Of a stretch of 64,000 nt of DNA, positions 8,877 through 17,480 are shown piece after piece (position 1 is the stretch's first letter; each line of letters starts with the position of its first letter). Both the position numbers and the translations under genes were made by a program. This DNA comes from Rubidibacter lacunae KORDI 51-2 (GTDB lineage Bacteria; Cyanobacteriota; Cyanobacteriia; Cyanobacteriales; Rubidibacteraceae), in the NCBI RefSeq assembly GCF_000473895.1, contig NZ_ASSJ01000035.1, positions 62,001 to 126,000 of the forward strand, read 5' to 3'. The notes beneath the pieces are model-generated. The model saw only the letters and a list, made by a program, of their open reading frames with translations. It had not been told where the DNA came from and did no database searches.

Positions 8877-10772
8877 ATGTCCCGACCGATTTCCTCCGTG
8901 ACTTATTGCCTGAATCCCGATTGCAAGCAACACCAGAACCTACCCAACAGCTTCCACTGCAATAGCTGCGGTGCGGCGCTACTGCTCGGAGATCGTTATC
9001 GGCCCCTGCGCCCGTTGGCATCCGGCGGGTTCGGTCGGACTTTCTTGGCCGTTGACGAGCGGGAGGGCTGCCGCTGCGTTGTCAAGCAATTCGTCCCGCC
9101 GCGCTCCCGCCGCCGATCGGAGCGATCGCGCACGGCGGCCGAGCTATTCCGTGCTGAGGCCGAACGCCTGCGAGAGTTGGGACGGCACCCACAAATTCCC
9201 GCGCTCTATGACTATATCGAGCGGGACGGCTATCAGTTTATCGTGCAGGAATACGTTGAGGGGGAAAATCTTGCAACCATGCTGGCGCGCGAGGGTCCCT
9301 TTCGCGAGCGCGACATCCGCAAGCTACTGCTGGGGTTGCTGCCCGTGCTGGAGTTCGTCCACCAACAGCGCGTCATCCATCGCGACATCAAACCCGAAAA
9401 TATCATTCGCTGCCGGGGTGCTGACGGCGATCGTCTGACGCTCGTTGACTTCGGTGTGGCGAAGTACGCTACCGAGACGGCTCTCGGGCGAACGGGAACG
9501 CTTGTCGGTTCGGCCGGTTACGCAGCTCCAGAACAAATCTACGGCAAGCCGGTCTTTGCCAGCGATCTATACGCTCTCGGTGTCACTTGCTTGCACCTCC
9601 TGACACAAATGGAGCCGTTTGACCTCTACGACCCCGTCGGCGGCGGCTTGTCATGGCGGCAGTATCTCACCCACCGTCCCGTCAGCGCCGATCTTGGCAC
9701 CATCCTCGATCGCCTGACTGCCACGGCTACGCGCGATCGCTCGCCAACGGCCGCTGCTGCCCTGCGCGACTTGCAGCAACCCACGCGGCGTTTGTCCCCA
9801 CTTGCCCGTCGCCCGCGGCGCAGGCAACCGCAGTCCCGCATCTTGAAGGGAAACATCGGCGCGATCGCGTCTCTAGCCTTCGCACCCGACGGGCGAACCC
9901 TGGCTGCGGGCGGCAACCGCACCGCCGGGAAACCTGCCGCGATCGCTTTGTGGGATCCCGTCAGCTCGGTTGCAGTCGGACGCTTGAGCAGCAGCGCAGC
10001 GCGCGTGTCTGCTCTGGCATTCGCTCCGAACGGCAAACAGCTGGCAGCGGTTGCCGGCGAGCGGGCTGTCCGGATCTGGGATTTGACCACGGGAGACGCC
10101 GCACGCGCGATCGCCCACCCTTCCCCAGTGACGACCGTGCAGTTCTGCCCCCAGGGAGAAAAGCTGCTTACCGGCAGTACCGACGGCCTCGTTCGATTGT
10201 GGGATAAGCGCTGGGAGATGACACGGACAGGACTTGAACGCAGCTGGTTCATCAACCCTGGCGCTGGTGCCATCCGCTCGCTCGCCATCAGCCCGGATGG
10301 GACGCTACTCGCGATCGGGACAGATGCTCCTGGAATCCAAGTGTGGGCTATTCCTTCTCGACCTGAAACCGGAATGGCGATCGCGAGCGAGCTAAACCGT
10401 ACGCTCCAGGGACATGCTGACTCGATCGCAGCCCTCGCCTTTGCGCCGGATGGAACCCGACTCGCGAGCAGTAGCGGAGACTGGGATGGCTCGGTGAAGC
10501 TTTGGGATGTCCGGGACGGCTGCCTCTTGGCAACGCTATCGGGTTGCACGGGAATGACGCGCGCCCTTGCCTTTACCCCTGACGGACGCACGCTGGCAAC
10601 CGCTGGCGACGATCGCGTCATTCGTCTGTGGGACGCCCGCACCGGTCGCTCCCGCACTCTGCAACTAAAAGGTCATATTGCCACCGTCAACGCGCTCGCC
10701 TTCAGCCCCGACGGCCGCATGCTCGCCAGCGGTAGCAACGACGAAACGGTTCGACTCTGGACGTATTTTTAG
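8877..10772 (+). CDS. Serine/threonine protein kinase with N-terminal Cys4 motif and C-terminal WD40 propeller
   Basis: A 631-residue signalling protein. Residues 11-33 carry a four-cysteine motif (CLNPDC then CNSCG), probably a zinc ribbon as in cyanobacterial SpkB-like kinases. The Hanks-type kinase domain spans about 39-300: Gly-rich loop (ASGGFGRTF), ATP-binding Lys (CVVKQF), catalytic loop HRDIKPEN near 168, DFG (TLVDFGVAK) and APE (GYAAPEQ). A basic linker leads to WD40 repeats from about 321 to the C-terminus, several with classic ends (LRLWD/VRLWD/IRLWDAR). All catalytic residues are present, so it should be active. The targets are unknown; WD40 blades usually dock partners. It stands alone, divergent from the efflux adaptor gene. 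Confidence 0.94.
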   Translation: MSRPISSVTYCLNPDCKQHQNLPNSFHCNSCGAALLLGDRYRPLRPLASGGFGRTFLAVDEREGCRCVVKQFVPPRSRRRSERSRTAAELFRAEAERLRELGRHPQIPALYDYIERDGYQFIVQEYVEGENLATMLAREGPFRERDIRKLLLGLLPVLEFVHQQRVIHRDIKPENIIRCRGADGDRLTLVDFGVAKYATETALGRTGTLVGSAGYAAPEQIYGKPVFASDLYALGVTCLHLLTQMEPFDLYDPVGGGLSWRQYLTHRPVSADLGTILDRLTATATRDRSPTAAAALRDLQQPTRRLSPLARRPRRRQPQSRILKGNIGAIASLAFAPDGRTLAAGGNRTAGKPAAIALWDPVSSVAVGRLSSSAARVSALAFAPNGKQLAAVAGERAVRIWDLTTGDAARAIAHPSPVTTVQFCPQGEKLLTGSTDGLVRLWDKRWEMTRTGLERSWFINPGAGAIRSLAISPDGTLLAIGTDAPGIQVWAIPSRPETGMAIASELNRTLQGHADSIAALAFAPDGTRLASSSGDWDGSVKLWDVRDGCLLATLSGCTGMTRALAFTPDGRTLATAGDDRVIRLWDARTGRSRTLQLKGHIATVNALAFSPDGRMLASGSNDETVRLWTYF

Positions 10773-11889
10773 CCCTAAACGCACCTGGTCGTTGGCGCTC
10801 TCTCACCTGCGATTGGCTCGAAAGAGTTAGAAAGGGGAAATAAAATGATGTCCTTACCAAACTACCTGAACCTCGACGTTTCCATTTGGTTGTAACGCTT
10901 CGACCTGCCCATAACCAAATCTACTGCCGAGTCGCTGCAAGAAACTGCTACTTGCTCGGCTATCCAACTGAGGTCGTAATTGGCACCAATTTGCACAATG
11001 CCTAACACTGATGAGGCAAAGAATCCCTTGGAATGGAGGATCCAGATCTGCCATCTCCCACATCACTTCCTAGAGTTCCCATGAGATCCTGCGCTGGAAC
11101 CGCGCAAGGTTGGCAATGGGTTGAAGAAGATTGTGAGGACGAAGGCAGAACGACGGAAGCGACATTCATTTGCGAGTGGAAAGGTGAAGTACTGTCGGGT
11201 CGAAATACAGCAATTTGGGGTCAAGAAAATTTTGGAAGATGCACGGAGCCAGCTGATGCAAAAGAGGATCGCTCGCAAGCCCCTAAGTCGCTTTTTTTGT
11301 GGCATGCGGACCATCGTCTCGAGGCGGGCCGCTCTTTTTCCCGCAACCCATGAAACCGTTTTTAGCGCCACTAGTGATGCCAGGTGACGCCGTTTCTCTT
11401 GCCGATCTCATTTGTTTGTGGCATGGCGGTCGTTAGAGACTCTTACTCCGTCTCGGTATTTGGCATGAAGGTGTCTTTGGAAGTGCGAGCTAACATCAGT
11501 ACTTTAAGAAACAAGGTGCCGAACACGCTCTCGTTTCCATTGACTTGCCTTGAGAAAACCACTCCTTATTGGAAGTGACTTACGAGCCCACGCGCGCCAA
11601 GTTTGGCAGGATCGAACAGGAAAAATCCTTTTAAGGGACTGCTGAATCTAGGTGCAGACGTCAGGCTTCTCATCTTTCTGGCCATCGACCTTCCTGGGTG
11701 AAGGTTTGTTTCGTTCTCGAGCTTCGCGGAGGTGGTTCAGTTATCCTTGCGATGGAGAAAGTAGTTCTTGCAGCACGAGATTTATCGCTCATTGCTAGAG
11801 ACTAGAATTGAAGATGCGTCTCAATCCTCTTCTTTCTTGCACAGCTTTAGCCCGGGTTCTAGACACCAGATTTTTAGGAGAAACGGACA
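10773..11889. other. 1.1-kb region without a supportable gene
   Basis: Several short open frames occur on both strands (for example 11121-11387 plus and 10854-11066 minus). None has family motifs, a good ribosome-binding site or sustained coding character. Base composition is lower in GC than the neighbouring genes. It may hold remnants of decayed genes that I cannot identify. Confidence 0.4.
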
Positions 11890-12702
11890 TTGCCATTTCT
11901 AGTCATTGGCGCGATCGCTTTCATCATTGCCGGCATTGTTTTAAGGCAGTGGCGCAGCACGCTGGGGGATAGCCGAGCCATGCTGGCTGCTGAAACGTAC
12001 AACGTCTCAAACCTAGAAGAGCTGAGTCGCGCGATCGCTGACGAACTGGGTAGTGCTGGTTCCTTCAGACAAACTGCTGAAGTCAAGGGTATCATCCATT
12101 GCGAACAGCCCCTCATGTCGGAGTTGTCGCAGCGTCATTGTGTTTACTCGCGCACGAACGTTATCGAACAATGCGAGCACACTTACTACGAAGAGGATGG
12201 TGAAGGCAATAGCGAACGAAAAACTCGTGAAGAGTCCAATACCTTAGCAGAGAGTGACCTAAAAATTGACTTCCAGCTCGAAGACGATACCGGCACGATT
12301 CAAATCAGTCTTGATGGTGCTGAAATTGATGCCATTGAGGTCGTAGATCGCTTCGAAGTGAGTCGCGGGGAATCTATCTCCTTCGGAGGTTTTAGTTTCG
12401 ATCCGACCAATCGCCTGCCAGTCGGAACCGACAGCAAGCGGATATTAGGATATCAATTCAATGAATGGATTTTGCCTGTCGGTCAATACGTCTACGTGCT
12501 CGGAGAAGTCAGCGATAGCGACGGTATTTTAAAAGTTCAAAAACCATCCAATCCTGGGGACCGATTCCTCATTACTTATAAGACTGAAGAGCAGTTGACT
12601 CAACACAAGCAGTCCGTTGCCCGCAAGCAGCAAATTGGTGGTTTTGTAGCATTCGCTGTTGGGGTGGTCTGCGTTATTGCTTGGTTGATGACGGGGAACT
12701 AA
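11890..12702 (+). CDS. GIDE-domain (E3 ubiquitin ligase-like) membrane protein
   Basis: A 270-residue protein with a transmembrane helix at each end (about 2-17 and 247-266). Between them is a domain like the GIDE region of eukaryotic MULAN/MAPL ligases. Family-like stretches include the N-terminal CEQPLMSELSQRHCVYSR segment, an acidic ERK linker (EEDGEGNSERKTREES), DDTGTIQISLDGAEID and NEWILPVGQYVYVLGEVSD. Bacterial members lack the RING finger and none is present here, so ligase activity is not implied. The start is TTG preceded by TTAGGAGAAACGGACA, a good Shine-Dalgarno at normal spacing. No in-frame ATG lies close enough to serve instead. The function in bacteria is unknown. Confidence 0.8.
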   Translation: MPFLVIGAIAFIIAGIVLRQWRSTLGDSRAMLAAETYNVSNLEELSRAIADELGSAGSFRQTAEVKGIIHCEQPLMSELSQRHCVYSRTNVIEQCEHTYYEEDGEGNSERKTREESNTLAESDLKIDFQLEDDTGTIQISLDGAEIDAIEVVDRFEVSRGESISFGGFSFDPTNRLPVGTDSKRILGYQFNEWILPVGQYVYVLGEVSDSDGILKVQKPSNPGDRFLITYKTEEQLTQHKQSVARKQQIGGFVAFAVGVVCVIAWLMTGN

Positions 12703-13207
12703 TACTTGCTTCCCGTAGCAGTGCTGCCACCACCACGGCGCGTGGGATTAACGCTTGGGCTGTATCTGCACTATCCGCTATGTCTACGTCGGAGAACCTA
12801 TGTCTGTTTGTCGGTATTGAAGGCTAAAGCGATCGAATCTAGGAGACTACCCTCCATACCTAACATCTCCACACCCGGCACGATCGATTTCAGTGATTCG
12901 ATTGCAGCAGTGTTCTGGAATTTTTGAAATGAGGCGCTGTGCGCGCTCTTCAAGACGATCGCGCAGAATCCCGTGCTGGACCATGCGGGCAGATCTCGTC
13001 TCCACAGCCTTGCAGTTTAGGGTTTTAGGATGATAGCATTCGAGGATGGTTGAGGTTCTTGGCGTCAGTCCGCCCTCATTTTGCTGGATTGCCCCAGAGC
13101 CGAAGTCCCGCATTACAGTAGAGTGGACGGCCGATCTGTTGGGTGTCGTGAGGCAGGCGCGATCGCCTGCACCCGACCGCAACCAAACCTGCAAGGAGGA
13201 AACGCTG
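12703..13207. other. Leader region upstream of sirohydrochlorin chelatase
   Basis: About 500 bp. The reading frame of the chelatase stays open back to 13046, but that extension is not typical of the family. A HIP1-containing inverted repeat (GCAGGCG with CGCCTGC) lies at 13153-13170, shortly before the ribosome-binding site. No cobalamin riboswitch signature was recognised. Confidence 0.4.
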
Positions 13208-14200
13208 TTGACCGTTGCCACGAGTCCAATCGATCGGAGCCACTTCGAGCAACCGGCACTGCCGCAGCTGCCGCACCCCCATCCGCTGTTGCTAGTCGGT
13301 CACGGTACGCGTGATGCCCAGGGCCGACAGGCATTGCTAGATTTCGCGCGCATCTACGCTGACCTCGACTCATCGCGCCCTGTAGTGCCGTGCTTTCTGG
13401 AGCTAACGACGCCAAGTATCCAAGATGGGGTCGATCGCTGCGTTGCTGAAGGTTATACCGAACTTACCGTTTTACCGGTGTTGTTGTTCGCCGCGCGCCA
13501 CAATAAGTTTGATGTGACGGGCGAACTCGACCGCGCGCGGTTGCGCCACCCGCAGATACAGATTCACTACGGTCGGCACTTCGGTATTGCCGCCGGGATT
13601 TTGGATCTATGGACGGCACGACTGGCCGAACTGGACCGGCCCGAATGCAACCCCCTTCAAATCGCGCGATCTGATACCGTTTTGCTATTTGTCGGCCGCG
13701 GCTCCAGCGACCCGGATGCCAATGGCGACGCTTGTAAACTCGCGCGGTTGCTTTGGGAAGGGAGTGGTTATCGCGCTGTAGAAACCTGCTTCGTCGGCAT
13801 CACCCACCCGCGCCTAGAAGAGGGCTTCGCGCACGCGCGCTTATACGAACCGCGCCGCCTCGTCGTGCTCCCGCACTTCCTGTTTACGGGCGTCCTCGTT
13901 AACAAGATTGCGGCGTTTGCTGCCGCCCAACAAGCGCAATTCCCAGAGACCAAGATCGCCTGCCTGCCCGAACTGGGAGTGCAGCCAGAACTGCTGCAAG
14001 TGCTTCGCGATCGCGAAATCGAAGCGCAGCTCGGGCAGGTGCACATGAACTGCGAGGCTTGCAAATTCCGCCGTGCTGCCGAGAACGGTCTCGAGTCACA
14101 CGGCCATCACCACCACGATCGCGGGCACTCACACCATCACGGCGACGACCCCTGCGCAACCCGCGAGGGCTACCACGAGCGTGCCTGGCAAACGCCCTGA
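13208..14200 (+). CDS. cbiX: Sirohydrochlorin chelatase (CbiX/SirB family), two-domain form
   Basis: Inserts a divalent metal into sirohydrochlorin, for siroheme (Fe) or cobalamin (Co) synthesis. Two CbiX half-domains are visible. The first contains [16 protein letters not shown] and the metal-binding histidine segment [14 protein letters not shown]. The second begins [17 protein letters not shown] and ends [11 protein letters not shown]. The C-terminal tail has a short cysteine pair (CEACKF) and a histidine-rich stretch ([15 protein letters not shown]), likely for metal storage or delivery. I start at TTG 13208, which follows AAGGAGG; the open frame extends to 13046 but lacks a better site. 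The resulting protein is 330 residues. It lies 12 bp before sipA and is probably co-transcribed with it. Confidence 0.88.
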   Translation: MTVATSPIDRSHFEQPALPQLPHPHPLLLVGHGTRDAQGRQALLDFARIYADLDSSRPVVPCFLELTTPSIQDGVDRCVAEGYTELTVLPVLLFAARHNKFDVTGELDRARLRHPQIQIHYGRHFGIAAGILDLWTARLAELDRPECNPLQIARSDTVLLFVGRGSSDPDANGDACKLARLLWEGSGYRAVETCFVGITHPRLEEGFAHARLYEPRRLVVLPHFLFTGVLVNKIAAFAAAQQAQFPETKIACLPELGVQPELLQVLRDREIEAQLGQVHMNCEACKFRRAAENGLESHGHHHHDRGHSHHHGDDPCATREGYHERAWQTP

Positions 14201-14212
14201 TAAGGAGGACGC

Positions 14213-14482
14213 ATGAGTGAGGAACTAGAGAGCAGCAGTCCTTATCGCATCGGCGAAAAAGTTCGGATCGTTGCGATGCCCGCCTATGTTAAGACTGCGG
14301 AGCCAATGCCGATGCTGCGCCCGCCCAGCGTCATCCGGCTTGGCGAAGAAGGTACCCTGGTCGATCGCCGGCCGGGTGGCTATTGGTGCGTCCGCTTTCC
14401 CAAAGGCACGTTCCTAATTGAAAGCCGGTATTTCGAACCCGCACAACCGCCTCAGGCAACGCCGCCAGAGTCTCATACCTGA
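14213..14482 (+). CDS. sipA: Regulatory protein SipA (DUF3148)
   Basis: An 89-residue protein matching SipA, the small partner that binds the histidine kinase NblS (Hik33) and stimulates its activity towards the RpaB response regulator. This pathway controls high-light and nutrient-stress genes. Conserved stretches are RIGEKVRIVAMPAYVKTAEP, MPMLRPPSVIRLGEEG and DRRPGGYWCVRFPKGTFLIE, which together span nearly the whole protein as an SH3-like barrel. A strong AAGGAGG precedes the ATG. Its placement right after a metal-tetrapyrrole chelatase suggests co-expression, but that link is inference. Confidence 0.93.
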   Translation: MSEELESSSPYRIGEKVRIVAMPAYVKTAEPMPMLRPPSVIRLGEEGTLVDRRPGGYWCVRFPKGTFLIESRYFEPAQPPQATPPESHT

Positions 14483-14537
14483 AACAGCCCGTCCGAGTCG
14501 TTCAGCTCGCGGCATGCCCAGCAACTGCAAGCTCTTG

Positions 14538-15266
14538 CTAGTCTGGAGCGCTCTCTCGATCGGGCTCCTCGTCGATAGCTACTTCCTCAGGTTGGCGGGA
14601 TGGCTTCGAAAATCCCCAGGCGAAAACTGAAGCAACTACTACCACCAGTGCCCACTGCGGCGGCACCAAATCGTGTGCAATGACCCGCGCGAGCAAACGC
14701 AACCCGACAAAACCTACCGTGATGTAGCCCGCCGTTTCTAAGTTTTCGAACTCGTCCAACCAACGGATGAACAATCCTGCCAGAAAACGTAAGGCTACCA
14801 CGCCGATTAATCCGCCGGTCAGGACCAGCCATACGCGGTCGGACAGAGCGATCGCTGTGGTTACACTATCGAGCGAAAACGCCAAGTCTGCCAGCGCGAT
14901 CGCCGGAACTGCCTGCCAGACATTGGCAAACTGATGGCCGTGATGCCGGTGCTTGTCGTCCTCTTCGGAAGCGAAGAAATCGAATACCAGCCATAGCAAA
15001 TAAGCTGCGCCGAGCAACTCGAACTGCCAAAACCGAACCACCCAAGCAGCCGTCAAAATCAGCGTGACGCGCAAGGTGTACGCCACCACCAAGCCAATAT
15101 TGAGTGCGCGCCGCTGCTGTTCCCGCGAATGCAGTCCCTGGGCAATTGCTGCCAAGGCGATCGCGTTATCCGCCGATAACACGGCTTCCATCAGTATCAG
15201 CACCAGTAACAACAGCGGTACTTCAGCACTGATGTCGAGTGGGGAATTGAGAATCCGGTCGAGCAT
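14538..15266 (-). CDS. TerC/Alx-family integral membrane protein
   Basis: A 242-residue polytopic protein. The family-defining acidic motifs sit in transmembrane segments: MEAVLSADNAIALAAIA near residue 30 and ALADLAFSLDSVTTAIALSD near 130. A histidine-rich cytoplasmic loop (EEDDKHRHHGHQ) separates the halves, and about seven helices can be counted. Characterised TerC/Alx relatives export manganese or support insertion of membrane proteins, and plant/cyanobacterial TerC members affect thylakoid biogenesis. Which applies here is not visible. No yybP-ykoY (manganese) riboswitch was recognised upstream. It is convergent with sipA, about 55 bp from its end. Confidence 0.9.
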   Translation of the reverse strand: MLDRILNSPLDISAEVPLLLLVLILMEAVLSADNAIALAAIAQGLHSREQQRRALNIGLVVAYTLRVTLILTAAWVVRFWQFELLGAAYLLWLVFDFFASEEDDKHRHHGHQFANVWQAVPAIALADLAFSLDSVTTAIALSDRVWLVLTGGLIGVVALRFLAGLFIRWLDEFENLETAGYITVGFVGLRLLARVIAHDLVPPQWALVVVVASVFAWGFSKPSRQPEEVAIDEEPDRESAPD

Positions 15267-15404
15267 TGGCTAAGGGGCGCGGGTGAGCGAGCGAACGGGC
15301 GGCAAAAGTGACGTTTTGCAGCGAAAACTGTAATAATACTCAGCTTAACGCGGTCTGGATCGATCCTAAAGCCGTTCGACAGCAGTTTTTTGGGAGATAT
15401 TGTA

Positions 15405-15527
15405 ATGACAACAGCGTGGCGATCGCGCGGTCGGCATTTGCTGGCTTCAGGAGTGGCAATCATGCTAGCAGTTCTGGTTGCTCGGGCGATCGCGCAGCCG
15501 GGCAATTGCCTCAGCAACTTTCTATAG
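15405..15527 (+). CDS. Short putative exported peptide (40 residues), possibly a truncated gene
   Basis: A 40-residue frame starts at an ATG preceded by GGGAGATATTGTA. It reads as an arginine-rich N-terminus, a hydrophobic core (LLASGVAIMLAVLVARAIAQ) and a stop shortly after the predicted cleavage region. This looks like a signal peptide whose mature part has been lost by a stop or frameshift. Downstream frames continue open for about 200 bp without recognisable homology. It may be non-functional. Confidence 0.35.
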   Translation: MTTAWRSRGRHLLASGVAIMLAVLVARAIAQPGNCLSNFL

Positions 15528-16071
15528 TCCGTCGTTTGAGTCACATCGCCGGGACCAGCCGCAGGCGATCGCCCAGAGGCCTGCCAATTCCAGCTCGCCA
15601 ACAGACGCTCGATGTCGAGCCAGCCAATATGTCCGCCGTGATGCCAGCGTGCCATGTGCAACTAACGCGCACGCAGTCTCTCGAAAGAATGAGGACCTTT
15701 ACAAAGAGATCTTAACTAGCACATCTGCCCGCATTTTCCGACTGAAACTTCACCATCAAGGAATGAGAAGTATTGACGCTAATCTTATCTAAGATCGAGC
15801 AATTGTTCGGTTGACTTCGATGCTTGAATCGGTAAAATGTGGAACCCGAAAAAAATCTGGATTCCAGGTTCCTGCTCTCAGAAGTGGTATTGCACCAATC
15901 GTTTCCGACAAACGCAAGTGTTGTCGAGGACACTCCCCGCGCGTACCAGCTAGCGTGCGCCCGATCCTTGGCGGTTTTATCCCAACAGCAACCCCGATCT
16001 ACTTGGTGTCTTCCCATTCCGGGTTGAGAGCTCCCAACCTGGCAACCGCTTACCGCTTGCCGACAACCGTT
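15528..16071. other. Non-coding region between short peptide frame and MITE copy 1
   Basis: About 540 bp with only short frames of no protein-like character, possibly the remains of the truncated gene before it. No RNA gene or hairpin with a T-run was recognised. Confidence 0.35.
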
Positions 16072-16077
16072 TAACTA

Positions 16078-16287
16078 GGGCTTGCTGAAAAAGTCCACAA
16101 AGTGAATTTAGGGGACAGAGAGCTCATGAAATCAGGCTTTCGCCATCTAGCCCCAGATTTTCGCTCCTAGATTTCGGCTCAAGTGCAAGGGTTTTGAGGC
16201 TCTAGCAACCATAACCTTGCACTTCTCTGACGCAGAAAACGCTGGAACCTTCTCGCTGAAACAATTCCAGCCTTTTTCAGCAAGCCC
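16078..16287 (+). mobile_element. MITE copy 1 (210 bp, 6-bp target duplication TAACTA)
   Basis: A 210-bp element with perfect 16-bp terminal inverted repeats (GGGCTTGCTGAAAAAG and its complement). It is flanked by direct repeats TAACTA at 16072-16077 and 16288-16293. An internal inverted pair AAGTGCAAGG / CCTTGCACTT gives it a nested hairpin. It has no coding capacity. It is nearly identical to copy 4 at 50916-51125 and clearly related to copies 2 and 3. It sits about 250 bp upstream of sodN. Confidence 0.93.
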
Positions 16288-16538
16288 TAACTATTACCTC
16301 GGAACTGGCTGCAAGTCAGGCGATCGCGGAAATGCCGGGGGAGGGCATCTATGCTATGTTGTGTTTGAAACTCCTGCTGGGTAAGGGTGACGGCTGGTAA
16401 GTCGATTCCGCAACGTCTGCCCCACAGAGCCATCGCCTGCCGACAAGTGTTGTGCTTAGGGTAGAGCGATTCAAGATTGTGTGGTGAGGGCGCGCGGTTT
16501 AAGCCTGCATACAGAGGAAGATTTAGGAGAGTCAAAAC

Positions 16539-17018
16539 ATGGCACTTGCAAAATCGATCGCCGCACAATTGAAGCAGTGGTTCCCCGCCCAATCCGTTAG
16601 CGCTCACTGCGACGGACCTTGTGGCGTTTACGATCCGGCATCTGCACGCATTGCTGCAGAAGCAGTCGTGTCGATGACCAAGAAAATTCTCGATCTCGAT
16701 CCGGCAACCACTGCCGATTACGAGAACACCGTCTCTCGCTATATAGCGATTAAGGAAGAGCAGGCGCAAATTACCAAGGACGAACTGCTAATCTTGTGGA
16801 CGGATTACTTTAAGCCCGAGCACCTGGAGCAGTATCCTCAACTTCACGAGAAGTTCTGGAAAGCTGCCAAGCTCTGCTCGGCGTGTAAGGTGAATGTCGA
16901 TCTGGATAAGACTCTCGAACTGATGAAGTCCATCAAAGACGTACAGGAAATCTTCTGGGCGACCAAGGGTCGTAACGACGTATCTTGGTACGTGGCTAGC
17001 CCAGTGGCAGCCGTCTAG
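16539..17018 (+). CDS. sodN: Nickel superoxide dismutase
   Basis: Dismutates superoxide to oxygen and hydrogen peroxide. The nickel hook HCDGPCGVYDPASARI is intact at residues 23-38; His1, Cys2 and Cys6 of the mature enzyme bind nickel. It is preceded by a 22-residue propeptide (MALAKSIAAQLKQWFPAQSVSA) that must be cut off before His for nickel binding. The rest forms the expected four-helix bundle ending in WATKGRNDVSWYVA. At 159 residues it has normal length. TTAGGAG precedes the ATG. The processing peptidase gene sodX follows, so the pair is probably one operon. No iron or manganese superoxide dismutase is visible in this window. Confidence 0.97.
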   Translation: MALAKSIAAQLKQWFPAQSVSAHCDGPCGVYDPASARIAAEAVVSMTKKILDLDPATTADYENTVSRYIAIKEEQAQITKDELLILWTDYFKPEHLEQYPQLHEKFWKAAKLCSACKVNVDLDKTLELMKSIKDVQEIFWATKGRNDVSWYVASPVAAV

Positions 17019-17057
17019 GTCTCTGATTCAGACAGTTTGGAGTATGTTGGCAGCGGG

Positions 17058-17408
17058 ATGACGGCATTCCTTTCCAGTGCATCTCCGGTCGACTTGATCC
17101 TCTGGCTATGTCGGCGGCGGCAGCGATTCCAGGTAAGCGGTGAATCGATGCTGCCGCTTTTGCGTGCGGGAGATGAGGTGCTTGCCGTGCCGAGCCTATA
17201 TTGGCGCGCGCCATTGAGGCCGGGCGATCTAGTCGTGCTAAACCATCCGTATCGACCTACCCTGCTCGTCATCAAGCGCATAGAACAAGTGACTCGCGAA
17301 GGCAATTACCGCGTATGTGGCGATAACCCAGCGGCAAGTAACGACAGCCGTCAGTTCGGCGCCGTGCTTCCCGAGACAATTGTCGGTAAAGTCGTGTGCC
17401 GGTTATGA
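17058..17408 (+). CDS. sodX: Nickel-type superoxide dismutase maturation protease
   Basis: An S26 signal-peptidase-like protease that removes the SodN propeptide. The catalytic Ser motif is VSGESMLPLLRAGDEVL, and the Lys lies in LLVIKRIEQVT. The C-terminal box is CGDNPAASNDSRQFGAV. It is short (116 residues from ATG 17058) and has no N-terminal membrane anchor, as expected for a cytosolic SodX. An in-frame TTG at 17037 offers a start seven residues earlier. The gene begins 39 bp after the sodN stop, supporting a sodN-sodX operon. Its end is 72 bp from the end of the convergent GHL10 gene. Confidence 0.93.
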   Translation: MTAFLSSASPVDLILWLCRRRQRFQVSGESMLPLLRAGDEVLAVPSLYWRAPLRPGDLVVLNHPYRPTLLVIKRIEQVTREGNYRVCGDNPAASNDSRQFGAVLPETIVGKVVCRL

Positions 17409-17480
17409 GGAGGTCTTGGTACGTCATCAGGTGTGGCGAGAATTGCAGGCGAGCGATCGCGCAGCAATGCAGCGGGATTG

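Noticed and set aside
9626-10657. 343-codon minus-strand frame inside the kinase-WD40 gene
   Set aside because: It lies entirely within well-conserved WD40 repeats on the plus strand and is rich in Arg/Ser/Pro, typical of a shadow frame in GC-rich DNA.
10854-11387. Short frames at 10854-11066 (-) and 11121-11387 (+)
   Set aside because: No ribosome-binding site or motif, and changing frames gives equally poor sequence. They may be remnants but cannot be supported as genes.
13153-13170. HIP1-centred inverted repeat as possible riboswitch or terminator upstream of the chelatase
   Set aside because: HIP1 sites are palindromic and common across this DNA. No cobalamin riboswitch core was found, and no T-run follows.
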